DNA of 64,000 nucleotides from Macrotis lagotis (Eukaryota; Chordata; Mammalia; Peramelemorphia; Peramelidae). This document shows positions 1 to 11,100 of the stretch, one piece after another (position 1 is the stretch's first letter; each line of letters opens with the position of its first letter). The stretch is from NCBI RefSeq assembly GCF_037893015.1, contig NC_133666.1, forward strand, positions 624,353,852 through 624,417,851, given 5' to 3'. The notes under the pieces are model-generated. The model was given only the letters and a program-made list of their open reading frames with translations. It did no database searches and was not told the DNA's origin. The position numbers and the translations under genes were made by a program.

Positions 1-30
1 TATTGTTGATCTCCGCACTTCTGCATTCTT

Positions 31-194
31 TTTTTTTTTGTTTTTAGGTTTTTGTAAGGCAAATGGGGTTAAGTGACTTGCCCAAGGCCACACAGCTAGG
101 TAATTATTAAGTGTCTGTGACCGGATTTGAACCCAGGTACTCCTGACTCCAGGGCCGGTGCTTACCACCTAGCCGTGCCCCCCCCCCCCCCCCC
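31..194 (-). mobile_element. WSINE1-like tRNA-derived SINE
   Basis: A complete antisense SINE. Poly(T) on the left is the tail, then the AGGTTTTTGTAAGGCAAATG tail region, the B-box-like GGATTTGAACCC, and the tRNA-like head at the right, which runs into a C tract at 178-194. It is flanked by a 13-bp target-site duplication CTTCTGCATTCTT at 18-30 and 200-212, and the empty site would read TTCTT/AAGA, an L1-endonuclease-like nick. The subfamily name is a resemblance only. Confidence 0.9.
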
Positions 195-212
195 AAGCTC
201 TTCTGCATTCTT

Positions 213-505
213 AAGAGTTTTTATAGACTTATCCATGCTTTTATAATCATCCTCCCTTATGGGCTCTCTGATCTTTTACATGTGTCTTTGAAATTTAAAT
301 TGTTGATAGGTTTCTTGTGTATCCAAATGTGTCTCTTTGGCCACCTTCCTCTTTTCTTCCTCATTGATATGTAGAACTTTATCCTTGAGAACTTTCCAAC
401 ACCTAAATGACTCTCCAAAAATGTCTCATTTTCTTCCCCATCAGGTTCAAAAAGAAGTGACTTTTCTAAAAAAAAAGGAAAAAAAGTGACTTTTCCATTC
501 TCTTT
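213..505 (-). pseudogene. Unrecognised coding-like fragment, lysine/glutamate rich
   Basis: Read on the minus strand, this stretch gives a charged, coiled-coil-like frame (for example HINEEEKRKVAKETHLDTQE). It carries one internal TAA and continues across the SINE insertion site towards position 1 if the SINE and one TSD are removed. A second frame upstream (EPDGEENETFLESHLG) would need a frameshift to join. A pyrimidine tract plus AG near 470-480 on the minus strand could be a splice acceptor. I do not recognise the family; a chance frame is quite possible. Confidence 0.22.
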
Positions 506-1265
506 CCTCATCCCATTTGAGAGAAAAGTCCATTTTCTTTGTTCCTGCTATGTGACAATGATTTAAATTAAAAAATATTTCATAATTTGATCTGATACTT
601 CATATTTTTGATGAACAAGAGTGTGAAAATTTAGTATTAAATTACTGGGTCTTGGCAGAAGCTACACTTGATATTTCATTGAAGACCTTGTCTTGGTGTT
701 CTAGTGCCATGATCCACAAGCCTAAAACTCCCAGATTTCACCCAGGGCAGCAATCATAACATATGGAGTTAACTTAAGGTGGGGGAAAGACAAAACAATC
801 CTTTGAGTACAGAGCTATGAAATTTTGTTATGTTTTGATCTATCCATGGCTTTAGCATTCACTTGATATTTCTATATGGACAACTCCATGATTCTGAATG
901 AAAGCTTAGAAAAAAGGTGTTACTTTATTCATACCATTCAATGTTTTTTTCCAGATTCTCTTAAGATTTATATAAAGTAAAGCACTCTTTCCCCTACAGA
1001 AGGTCTCTGATGCACTAAAGGGATATTTTCTTTACCAGTTTTGCTTTGTTTATAGTTTGAACTAGCTGATATTTGTAGGATCACCTCTCTGTGTGAAGGT
1101 CTATATGCCAATAGAGAAAGGGTTTTTTTTGGGGGGGGAGGAGACATGGGTTTGTCAGTCAAGAAGAACTTATTAAAGGCTTATTATGTGCAAGGGATGT
1201 ACCAAGGTCAGGGGACATAAAAGTTGTTAATGCTTTAATTATTTGTAACTATACTTTAAAATTAA
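506..1265. other. No gene seen; diverged sequence
   Basis: AT-rich sequence without a convincing ORF. Around 1165-1215 a motif similar to TTATTAAAGGCTTATTATGTGC recalls the 'tttattaagtgcctactatgtgc' block of an old mammalian SINE-like repeat. The rest is unassigned. Confidence 0.5.
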
Positions 1266-1267
1266 TT

Positions 1268-2300
1268 TCAAAAAAATAAATTTTAATAAAATACTTGGGA
1301 GTCCATTTGCCAAGGCAGACTCAGAAACTTTTTGAAAACAATTGCAAAACACTTTTCACACAAATAAAATCAGATTTAAATAACTGGGCAAACATCAACT
1401 GCACATGGATAGGTCAAACTAATATAATAAAAATGACAATTCTACCAAAACTACCTACCTGATTAGTGCCCTACCAAACAAAATTCCAAAAAATTACTTT
1501 AATGAGTTAGAAAAAAGTGGTAAGTAAATTCATATGGAGAAATAAAAAGTCAATAAGAAATAAAAAGCCCTACCAGATCTAAAATTATATTATAAAGCTT
1601 TAGTCATTAAAATTGTCTGGTATTGGCTAAGAAATAGAGTAGTGGACCAGTGGAATAGACTAGGTGCAATAGCAGGAAACGATTGTAGTAATCTGCTGTT
1701 TGTTAAACCCAAAGAGTCCAGCTATTGGGATAAAAACTCTCTCTTTGATAAAAACTGCTGGGGAAATTGGAAGTTAGTATGGAAGAAACTTATATTAGAC
1801 CAACAACTCATACCCTCCCTATACTAAGATAAGATCAAAATGGATACAGGATTTAGACATAAAAAACAATATTATAAGCCAACTTGAAAATCAAGAAGTA
1901 GTTTGCCTGTCAGATCTATGGAAAGGGAAGCAGTCTATGACCAAAGAAGAGATAGAGAACATCATTCTAAACAAACTGGATAATTTTGATAATATTAAAT
2001 TAAAAAGCACTTGCACAGACAAAACCACTGTAACCAAGATCAAAAGAAATGTAGTGAATTGGGAAATAATTTTTCAAATTAGGAAAAAACCTTTATATTA
2101 TTAAGTAATTTTACTATCTCATACTGTATTTTCCTTCCTTAAGAATATGCTTTCTCTGTCAGCACATTCAACTGAGATTAATGTATAACATGGAACCAAT
2201 ATAAAGACTAACAGAATGCCTTCTTGGGGGGTGAGAGGAGGGAAGCAAAAATGGAGGGAATATTGTAGAACTCAAAATAAATAAAAATCTTTCTTAAAAA
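1268..2300 (+). mobile_element. L1 fragment with internal deletion (ORF2 to 3'UTR)
   Basis: The plus strand encodes L1 ORF2 C-terminal-half sequence: LGVHLPRQTQ, then NNWANINCTWIGQTNIIKMT, then YWLRNRVVDQWNRLG in 1642-1827. It has several stops. At about 2080-2100 the ORF2 sequence jumps directly into L1 3'UTR (CTATCTCATACTGTATTTTCC) and ends with AATAAATAAAAATCTTTC and a short A run near 2297. Sequence present in the neighbouring copies (the ORF2 C-terminus) is missing, so this is an internally deleted, dead copy. Confidence 0.88.
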
Positions 2301-2303
2301 AAG

Positions 2304-3410
2304 TTTTTGCACAGACGAAACCACTGTAACCAAGATCAAAAGAAATATAGTAAACTGGGAAACAAGCTTTACAACTAGTTTACAACTAGTTTCTAAAACA
2401 CAGAGAAATGAGTCAAATTAAAAAAAAAGCCATTCCCCAATTGACAAATGGTCAAAGGATATGCAAGGGCAATTTACAGATGAGGAGATCAAAGCAATCC
2501 ATAGTCATATGAAAAATTGCTCTAAATCATTACTTATTAGAGAAATGCAAATTAAAGCTTTTCTGAGGTACCAGCTCACACATCTCAGACTGGCCAATAT
2601 GACCAGAAAGGACAATGATCATTGTTGGAAGGTTTGTGAGAAATCTGGGACACTAATACATTGTTGGTGGAGTTGTGAACTCATCCAATCTTTCTGGAAA
2701 GCAGTCTGTAACTATGCCCAAAGGGCAACAAAAATGTGCATATCCTTGATCCAGCAATACCACTATTGGGTCTATACCCTGAAGAGATGATGAAAAAAGG
2801 GTGAAAACATCACTTTACAAAAATATTCATAACAGCCCTATTTGTGGTGGCAAAGAATTGAAAATCAAGTAAATGTCCTTCAATTGGGGAATGGCTCAAC
2901 AAACTGTGGTATATATATGTCATGGAACAGTATTGTTCTATTAGAAACCAGGAGGGATGGGAATTCAGTGAAGCCTGGAGGGATTTGCATGAACTGATCC
3001 TGTGAGGTGAGCAGAACCAAAAAATATTATACACCCTAACAGCAACATGGGGGTGATGATCAACCTTGATGGACTTGTTTATTCCTTCAGTGCAATAACC
3101 AGAGACAATTTGGGGCTGTCTGCAATGGAGAATACCATTTGTATTCAGAGAAAGAACTGTGGAGTTGGAACAAAGACCAAGCTCTATTACCTTTAATTTA
3201 GGAAAAAAACTGATATCTTATTATCAGATCTTGCTATCTCTTTTACTTTATGTTTCTTCCTTAAAGATATGATTTCTCTCTCATCACATTCAATTTAGAT
3301 CCGTGTATACCATGTAAACAATGTAAAGACTGGCAAATTGCTTTCTGGGGGGGAGGGAAATAAGATTAGGGGAAAAATTGTAAAACTCAAAATAAATAAA
3401 ATCTTTAAAT
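2304..3410 (+). mobile_element. 5'-truncated L1, ORF2 C-terminus and 3'UTR
   Basis: It begins directly after the previous L1 tail with a homologous ORF2 segment (TTTTGCACAGACGAAACC). The longest open piece, 2461-2790, encodes the L1 ORF2 C-terminal region including QFTDEEIKAIHSHMKNCSKS, NDHCWKVCEKSGTLIHCWWS and WVYTLKR. The frame then shifts through the last about 80 codons, ending near 3050 (LHELIL..QQHG-like end). The 3'UTR runs to ACTCAAAATAAATAAAATC near 3405. Same orientation as the preceding copy. Non-functional. Confidence 0.9.
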
Positions 3411-3544
3411 AATAAATTAAAAGTTAAAATTTAATTTAAAATAAAAAATACTTTATTTTGTATTTCTTTATCTATAAATATATTATTTCAATATAATGTT
3501 AAGTTCCTCATGTTTCCTAGTTTTTGTATCCTTCCTTAATAAAT

Positions 3545-4697
3545 ATTTGAATTCTTTGATTTTGAATAAGATTTGGATGCTCACTCAATGCTTTCCTACT
3601 AGCATTATAAGTTTTCTAAGTATGAATTTTACAATACTGAATGAAGTATGAGCTTGCATGAAATGTTTTCCCACAGCCATGACATTCATAAGGTTTTCCT
3701 CCAGTATGAATCCTGTGATGTTGAATCAAATTTGCAAGTGCAATAAATGCTTTCCCACATTCACAAAATTCATAGGGTTTCTCTGCAGTGTGAATTCTCT
3801 GGTGATCAATGAAGTTAGAGCTCCAAATGAAAGTTTTCCCGCATTCATTAATTCATAAAGTTTCTCTCCAGTGTGAATTCTTTGGTGTTGAATAACAGAA
3901 GACTGTGTACTTAAGGCTTTTCCACATTCCATACATTTAAAGGTTTCACTCCAGTGTGAGTTCTTTGATGTTGAATAAGGTTAGACTGCTGATAGAAGGC
4001 TTTGCCACAAAGATTGCACTCATAGGGTTTTTTCCCAGTGCAAATTTTCTGGTGTTGGTTAAGACTAGAACTTCTGTTGAAAGTTTTTCCACACTCTTTA
4101 TGCTCATAGGGTTTTTCTTCTGTGTAAATTCTCTGGTGTTGAATAAAGGATGAACTTACAGAGAAGATTTTTCCCACATTCATTACATTCATGGAACTTT
4201 TTTCCACTGTGAATACTCTGTTGTTCAATTAAGACTGTGTTCTGCCTGGACGTTTTTTCACATATGTTAGATTTATAGTATTTCTCTCCTATATGAACTC
4301 TGGTCAGGACTCTGTTGGGAACTTTGTTCTTTTGTATCATGTTGACAAGGCTTTTCTCCAGTAAAAATATTCTGCTGTTTAATATACTTTGAGTTCATAT
4401 TAAAGTATCTCCCAGATTCACCAAATTTGGAGGACATTTGTCCTAGGCTAATGTTCCTATGGCTCACCATCACTGGTTTGACAAGTCCCCAGACAGTGAT
4501 TTTTTTGAGTTTTTCCCTGTTGCATTCCTCTGAGATCTCATTAAACTACTTCTGATTTCATGGGTATTATGAAATTTTGATGGCTGTGTAATATTTCCTC
4601 TGAGTATTTCCAATATTGCCCTCTTTGATTCCTTTTCTTCAGAAATTTCTTTTGCTGAAATGAATTTCTTTTTCTTTTTGCTGGTCTCACAATCTAA
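3545..4697 (-). pseudogene. KZNF-A zinc-finger exon (decayed C2H2 array)
   Basis: Minus-strand terminal exon of a KRAB zinc-finger gene, a family of DNA-binding nuclear repressors. A splice acceptor (TTTTATTTTAG) sits at about 4698, followed by a frame starting DCETSKKKKKF and a linker region. About eight or nine C2H2 fingers follow, for example [20 protein letters not shown] with H/C linkers of TGEKPYE type at 3911-4228, and [12 protein letters not shown] at 3726-3932. The finger frame changes at least four times and has an early TGA near 4470, so no continuous protein is possible. The last fingers towards 3545 are very diverged. Upstream exons of the same gene are at 6936-7047, 13769-13896 and about 14471-14535. 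Confidence 0.85.
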
Positions 4698-5150
4698 AAT
4701 AAAAGATTCATTTATTACTTCATTTAACTAAAATTCATTGAAAGCCTATGTATACCAAAAATTCTAGGGTGGATAAACTTGCATAGGCAATTAACAGTAG
4801 ATGTTTTCAAAGATTTTATACTTTAGGAAGTATGAGATTGCCAACAAATGACCTAATTTGACCATTTTTGAAGGAGATAGACATTAAAATCATCTGGGGG
4901 AGGGGTAGGAGGAAGATTAGCACCTTTTGAGGTGTAAACAGACCTTACTTTTGGGAACAAGTGACTGTTAATTAACAATTATTGTCTCATCAGGGATCTT
5001 CCTGGGAGAGAGAAGGGATGGGGAACTAGAAGATGAAAGAAATAAACCCTGAGAATAAAAAATAAAGTTCATGTAGCTGAGCCTGAGGATGAAGAATTAA
5101 GAGATCAGTGAAAGGAGTCTAAGAGGTATTAAGCTTGACCCTGGGTATAT
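4698..5150. other. KZNF-A intron, no feature recognised
   Basis: No ORF or repeat that I can name. It lies between the finger exon acceptor and an antisense L1 fragment. Confidence 0.45.
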
Positions 5151-5154
5151 TTTA

Positions 5155-6055
5155 AAAAATTTTATTATGATATTTTATTTATTTATTTTTCTAACTACAT
5201 GCAACAATCATTCCCTTGAAAGGGTTTGAGTTTCACTTTTCTCCCTCCCCCTTCCTTTCCCCGATAGAAAGCAATCTAATATAGACTAAACATGTATAAC
5301 CATGCTAAACATAGATCCACATTAATTATGATAGGAAAGAAGAATCAAATCAAAGTAGGAAAAAATTAGAGAAACAACATATATATATATATATATATAT
5401 ATGATAACTTTTAAAAGTTGAAGATTGTAATCTTTGATCAGCATTTAAACTCTACAATTCCTTCTCTGGATATAGATGATTATTTTCATCACAAGTCTTT
5501 TAGAATTGTCTTTGATTATTGAACTGCTGCAATGAACAAGTCCATCATCATTGTTGTTAGTCTGTACAATGTTCTTTTGGTTCTGCTCACTTCACTCAAA
5601 ATCAGTTCATGCAAGTTTCTAGGCTTTCTGAAGTCTTGTCTTTCATGATTTCTTATAGAACAATAGAGTTCTACCAAATTCATATACCACAATTTTTTCA
5701 GCCATTCCCCAGATGATGGGCATTCCCTCAATTTCCAATTCTTTACCACAATGAAAACAACTGTTATAAATATTTTTGTACACGTGAGTTTTTTTGCTCT
5801 TTTTTGTAATCTCTTTGGGATACAGACCTGGTAGTGGTATTGCTGGATCAAAGGGGATGTATGCACTTTGGGTGTAATTCCAAATTGCCCTCCAGAAAGG
5901 CTGGATCAGTTTGCAACTCTATCAACAATGCATTGGTGTCCCAATGTCCCCACATCCCCTCCAGCAGCGATCATTTTCCTTTTTAATGATATTGACCAAT
6001 CCAATAGGTGTGAGGTGGCCAGATACCTTTTAAAGACCAAGAGTGGCTGTTCTAA
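5155..6055 (-). mobile_element. Older L1 fragment, 3'UTR and ORF2 C-terminus
   Basis: Antisense L1. The left part is 3'UTR (CTCCCTCCCCCTTCCTTTCCC, ATTATGATAGGAAAGAAGAATC) and 5516-5866 encodes a diverged ORF2 C-terminus (WKLRECPSSGEWLKKLWYMN, LHELILSEVSRTKRTLYRLT). It continues through the finger-like CCAACAATGC segment to about 6055. More diverged than the 7.5-13.7 kb copy, so an older insertion. A (TA)n tract sits inside it at 5380-5401. Confidence 0.85.
5380..5402. repeat. (TA)n microsatellite
   Basis: Eleven uninterrupted TA units inside L1 3'UTR sequence. Confidence 0.95.
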
Positions 6056-6600
6056 AAGCTAGTTAAGCCTTACTATTTTTTTACCTATATTAGTTATCTA
6101 TTCTGGATTTATGTCTCTGTAATGATAAACAGTTAAAAATTAAGAGGAACTATTTACTAAAGAGGGAGAGGGGGCAGTGAAAGGGAGAGGATGAAAAGCA
6201 AGAATTATTGCTCTGGGAAGAGGAGATTCTAGATGGAAGAACAAATGGTAGTGGAAAGATAAGTAAGAGAATAGAAAGGAAATCTGGAAGGTAAAAATCT
6301 GTAGTTACTAGAAAAGAATTGGAGCTCCTGGATATTGCCTGAAGGCCAAGAAGTTTTTCCTGAACTTTCTACTAGTAGGGCCTTCATGTATCTCCACTGA
6401 TATATACAAAAATTAAGTCCAGTACAAGATATACTGTGTGATAAGTGACATGTGAGTAGCACAGTTTACAGGAATTTAATAGGGAAAAGATCATTTCTGT
6501 TAGGGGTGACTGGTCAGTACAGTAGGAATGACAACCTCTTGGCCAGTGATTAAGCACACTTAAGAAGTAGTGGGGGGAAAGTAATTGTTGGAAGGCCAAT
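6056..6600. other. No gene seen (KZNF-A intron)
   Basis: Unassigned sequence with purine-rich patches at 6160-6300. No exon signal was found here. Confidence 0.45.
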
Positions 6601-6601
6601 G

Positions 6602-6760
6602 AAAAGACAAGAACTGTAATATACTATTGATGGAGCTGTGAATTGTTCTTACTTTTCTAAATATTAATTTGGAATTATGTGAGAAAAGTCACTACACACT
6701 GACCCCACAATTACAGGAATGTAGCCTGAGGATAATATGATAGAGAAAGGTAAGCTCCCA
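6602..6760 (+). mobile_element. Small old L1 ORF2 fragment
   Basis: Plus-strand sequence resembling the L1 segment 'ctattggtggagctgtgaa...aatttggaattatg': here ATACTATTGATGGAGCTGTG and ATTAATTTGGAATTATGTG. Highly diverged and short. Confidence 0.6.
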
Positions 6761-6935
6761 GAAGAGATTGGGGAGGAGGGGTTAGAACCAACCAAACAAA
6801 CAGGTTGGAGAGGCAAGAACTATATCTTCTATTTGCTTTGAACTTTCTGAAAACCTAATACCCCAAAAAGCATACAAGAAGAATACAGTAAATGCCTATT
6901 CAGGCACTGAATGAAGGAAAAGTTCTCTGACTCAC

Positions 6936-7047
6936 CTGAACAGTTGACTCAGATTCTTTTTTCCCTCAGCTACCTTCATGCCAAAGACCCATGGCTCTTC
7001 CCCTCACTCCAGTTGGGAGATCACATCAGGTATGGATACTGGAAATC
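6936..7047 (-). pseudogene. KZNF-A KRAB-B type exon
   Basis: On the minus strand, an acceptor (ATCAG at 7048-7052) is followed by 112 nt reading FPVSIPDVISQLE, a TGA where Gln is usual, and then GEEPWVFGMKVAEGKKNLSQ. A canonical donor GTGAGT (6930-6935) follows. The VISQLExGEEPW block is the hallmark of the KRAB-B box/spacer exon of KZNF genes. The exon lies between the KRAB-A exon at 13.8 kb and the finger exon at 4.7 kb. The in-frame stop supports pseudogene status. Confidence 0.82.
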
Positions 7048-7473
7048 CTGATCATGGGGAAGAAAATGGCAAAATGTGGTTTTATCCCCTTAGTTACAAA
7101 GGGCTGTCCTAGTTTCAATCCTAGTCTTATGAATAAGCAAGCAAGTTGGAGAAGGGACTATCTACGTTGTCAAACAGGAAAGCCCAGGCAAAAGCTATTA
7201 TATTCTCCCAAGACTGAGGGGATCCAGGGAAGCTGTGATCTGGGCATAGAAGAACAATTGTTTCATATAGCCTTTCTCTAATATTGGGTAGAACACTCCC
7301 ACTTTCATCATCAGAACTTTCCTATACCTGAACAAGGAAGTTGGAGGAAATGGAAAATTCAGGCTCAGAGAAAACTTAAAGGATCTACCTATTTTCTTCT
7401 CTGATAAATCTTATGGCCTGGGAAAAGCCAAGGTGGGATTAAGAATTTCTGATCCTTGAGTTTGGAGCCCAAA
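7048..7473. other. KZNF-A intron, unique sequence up to the L1 insertion
   Basis: No further exon recognised. A 96-codon plus-strand frame at 6991-7281 overlaps the minus-strand KRAB-B exon and is judged fortuitous. Confidence 0.5.
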
Positions 7474-7488
7474 TCCAATAAGTTCTTT

Positions 7489-7770
7489 TTTTAAAAAAAA
7501 TAAAACTTTTAATTTTTTTCTCATTTTTTCCCTTTCAATTGTAATTCTTCTTTCACAACATGACTAATATGAAATCTATTAAACACAATTGTCATGTACA
7601 ATTTATAACAAGTTACTCACTGATAAGGAGAGGGGGGAGGAAAGGGAGGGAGACAGAAATCTCACAAAAAGATGAATATTCAAAACTATATTTTCATGTA
7701 ATTTGAAAAAAGAAAAGAAAAGAACATAAAAAATTCTGTCTTCAAGTTGCTTACATTCTTTTTAAAATTT
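7489..7770 (-). other. Probable L1 3'-transduced segment
   Basis: Between the L1 3'UTR end (ATTAAAGATACTATTTGAG on plus, near 7780) and the TSD are about 280 nt that other L1 3' ends in this window lack. On the minus strand it starts after an imperfect A-rich stretch with an L2-like GTAAGC-CTTGAAGACAG block. It then holds a piece of older L1 3'UTR in opposite orientation and ends with ATTAAA about 20 nt before the terminal A run. This fits read-through transcription to a downstream poly(A) signal. Confidence 0.6.
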
Positions 7771-8147
7771 TTTTTATTTTTATTAAAGATACTATTTGAG
7801 TTTTACAATTTTCCCCCAATCTTGCTTCCCTCCCCCCACCCCCACCCCCACCCCACAGATAGCACTCCGTCAGTCTTTACTTTGTTTCCATGTTGTACCT
7901 TGATCCAAATTGGGTGTGATGAGAGAGAAATCATATCCTTAAAGAGAACAGAATTCTCAGAGGTAACAAGATCAGACAATAAGATATCTGGTTTTTTTTT
8001 TTCCAAATTAAAGGGAATAGTCCTTGTACTTTGTTCAAACTCCACAGCTCCTTATCTGGATACAGATGTTACTCTCCTTTGCAGACAGTCCAAAATTGTT
8101 CCCAATTGTTGCACTGATGGAATGAGCAAGTCCTTCCAGGTTGAACA

Positions 8148-11100
8148 TCACTCCCATGTTGCTATTAGGGTGTACAGTATTTTTCTGGTTCTGCTCATCT
8201 CACTCAGCATCAGTTCATGCAAATCCCTCCAGGTTTCCCTGAAATCCCATCCCTCCTGGTTTCTAATAGAACAATAGTGTTCCATGACATACATATACCA
8301 CAGTTTGCTAAGCCATTCCCCAATTGAAGGACATTTACTTGATTTCCAATTCTTTGCCACCACAAACAGGGCAGCTATAAATATTTTTGTACAAGTAATG
8401 TTTTTATCCTTTTTCCTCATCTCTTCAGGGTATAGACCCAGTAGTGGTATTGCTGGGTCAAAGGGTATGCACATTTTTGTTGCCTTTGGGCATAGTTCCA
8501 AATAGCTCTCCAAAAGGGTTGGATGAGTTCACAGCTCCACCAACAGTGTAATAGTGTCCCAAATTTCCCACATCCCTTCCAACAATGATCATTATCCTTC
8601 CTGGTCATACTGGCCAATCTGAGTGGTATAAGGTGGTACCTCAGAGAAGCTTTAATTTGCATTTCTTTAATAATTAATGATTTAGAGCATTTTTTTCATA
8701 TGGCTATGGATTGCTTTGATCTCCTCATCTGTAAATTGCCTTTGCAAATCCTTTGACCATTTGTCAATTGGGGAATGGCTTTTTGTTTTAAAAATATGAC
8801 TCAGTTCTCTATAAATTTTAGAAATGAGTCCTTTGTCAGAATCATTAGTTGTAAAGATCGTTTCCCAATTTACTACTTTTCTTTTGATCTTGATTACATT
8901 GGTTTTTATCTGTGCAAAAGCTTTTTAATTTAATGTAATCGAAATCATCTAATTGGTTTTTAGTGATGTTCTCCAACTCTTCCCTAGTCATAAACTGTTC
9001 CCCTTTGCATAGATCTGACAGGTAGACTAGTCCTTGATCTTCTAATTTGCTTATAGTATTGTTTTTTATGTCTATGTCCTGTAACCATTTGGATCTTATC
9101 TTGGTAAAGGGTGTGAGGTGTTGGTCTAATCTAAGTTTCTTCCATACTGATTTCCAATTATCCCAGCAGTTTTTATCAAAGAAGGAGTTTTTATCCCAAT
9201 GGCCTGACTCTTTGGGTTTATGAAACAGCAGATTACTATAATTCTCTCCTGCTTTTACACCTAGTCTATTCCACTGGTCCACCACTCTATTTCTTAGCCA
9301 ATACCAAACAGTTTTGATGACTGATGCTTTATAATATAATTTTAGATCGAGTAGTGCTAAGCCACCTTCATTTGCATTTTTTTTCATTAAGCTCCTGGAA
9401 ATTCTTGACTTTTTATTTCTCCATATGAATTTACTTACAATTTTTTCTACTCATTAAAGTAATTTTTTTGAATTTTGATTGGTAGGGCACTAAACAGGTA
9501 GTTTAGTTCTGGTAGAATTGTCATTTTTATTATATTAGCTCTACCTATCCATGAGCAGTTGATATTTGCCCAGTTATTTAAATCTGATTTAATTTGTGTG
9601 AGAAGTGTTTTGTAATTGTTTTCCAAAAGATTCTGAGCCTGTCTTGGCAAATAGACTCCCAAATATTTTACACTGTCTGAGGTTACTTTGAATGGGATTT
9701 CTCTTTCTAGCTCTTCCTGCTGTTTCTTGCTAGACATATATAGAAAAGTTGAGGATTTATGAGGGTTTATTTTATAACCTGCAACTTTGCTAAAATTGCT
9801 AATTGTTTCCAATAGTTTTTTAGATGATTTCTTGGGATTCTCTAGGTAGAAGATCATGTCATCTGCAAAGAGTGAGAGTTTTGTCTCTTCCTTCCCATTT
9901 CTAATTCCTTCAATTTCTTTTTCTTCTCTAATTGCTGATGCTAACATTTCTAGTACAATATTGAATAGTAGTGGTGATAATGGGCACCCTTGTTTCAACC
10001 CTGATCTTATTGGGAATGCCTCTAGCCTCTCCCCATTGAGTATAATGCTTGTTGATGGTTTCAGACAGATACTACTAATTATTTTAAGGAACAGTCCATT
10101 TATTCCTACACTCTCTAGTGTTTTTAGTAGGAATGGATGCTGTATTTTGTCAAAAGCTTTTTAAGCATCTATTGATATGATCATATGATTTTTGATAGGT
10201 TTGTTGTTGATATAATTGAGTATACTAACAGTTTTCCTAATATTGAACCATCCCTGCATTCCTGGAATAAATCCTACTTGATCATAATGTATCATCCTAG
10301 TGATGACTTGTAGTCCTTTTGCTAAGATTTTATTTAGGATTTTTGCATCTATATTCATCAGGGAAATAGGTCTATAATTTTCTTTCTCTGTTTTAACTCT
10401 TCCTGGTTTAGGTAACAGTACTATATTGGTTTCACAGAAAGAGTTAGGCAGAGTTCTATCTTTCCCTATTATTCCAAAGAGTTTATATAGGATTGGAACC
10501 AATTGTTCCTTAAATGTTTGGTAGAATTCACTTGTGAATCCATCAGGCCCTGGAGATTTGTTTTTAGGGAGTTCAATAATGGCTTGTTGAATTTCTTTTT
10601 CTGAGATAGGGTTGTTTAGGTCTTTAATCTCTTCTTCATTTAACCTGGGCAACTTATATTTTGTAAATATTCATCCATTTCACTTAGATTATCAAATTTA
10701 TTGGCATAGAGTTGGGCAAAATAATTTCAAATTATTACTTTAATTTCCTCCTCATTGGTGGTGAGTTCACCTTTTTCATTTATAATACTAGTAATTTGGT
10801 TTTCTTCTTTCTTTTTTTTAATCAAATTGACCAGAGGTTTATCAATTTTATTGGTTTTTTTCATAATACCAACTTTTGGTTTTATTTATTAATTCAATAG
10901 ATTTTTTGCTTTTGATTTTATTAATTTCTCCTTTAATTTTTAGAATTTCTAATTTGGTATTCGGGGATTTTTGATTTGTTCTTTCTCTAATTTTTTTAGT
11001 TGCATGTTTAGTTCATTGATTTCCTCTTTCTCCAATTTATTCATATAAGCATTTAGAGCTATAATATATCCCCTGAGAGCTGCTTTGAATGAATCCCATA

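Noticed and set aside
6991..7281. 96-codon plus-strand frame starting MALPLTPVGRSHQ followed by GTATGG
   Set aside because: It looked like a KZNF first exon with donor, but it overlaps the minus-strand KRAB-B exon, which has far stronger signature and splice sites.
9856..10164. 102-codon plus-strand frame opposite L1 ORF2 (also 11516-11824)
   Set aside because: Antisense shadow of the reverse transcriptase and endonuclease coding region.
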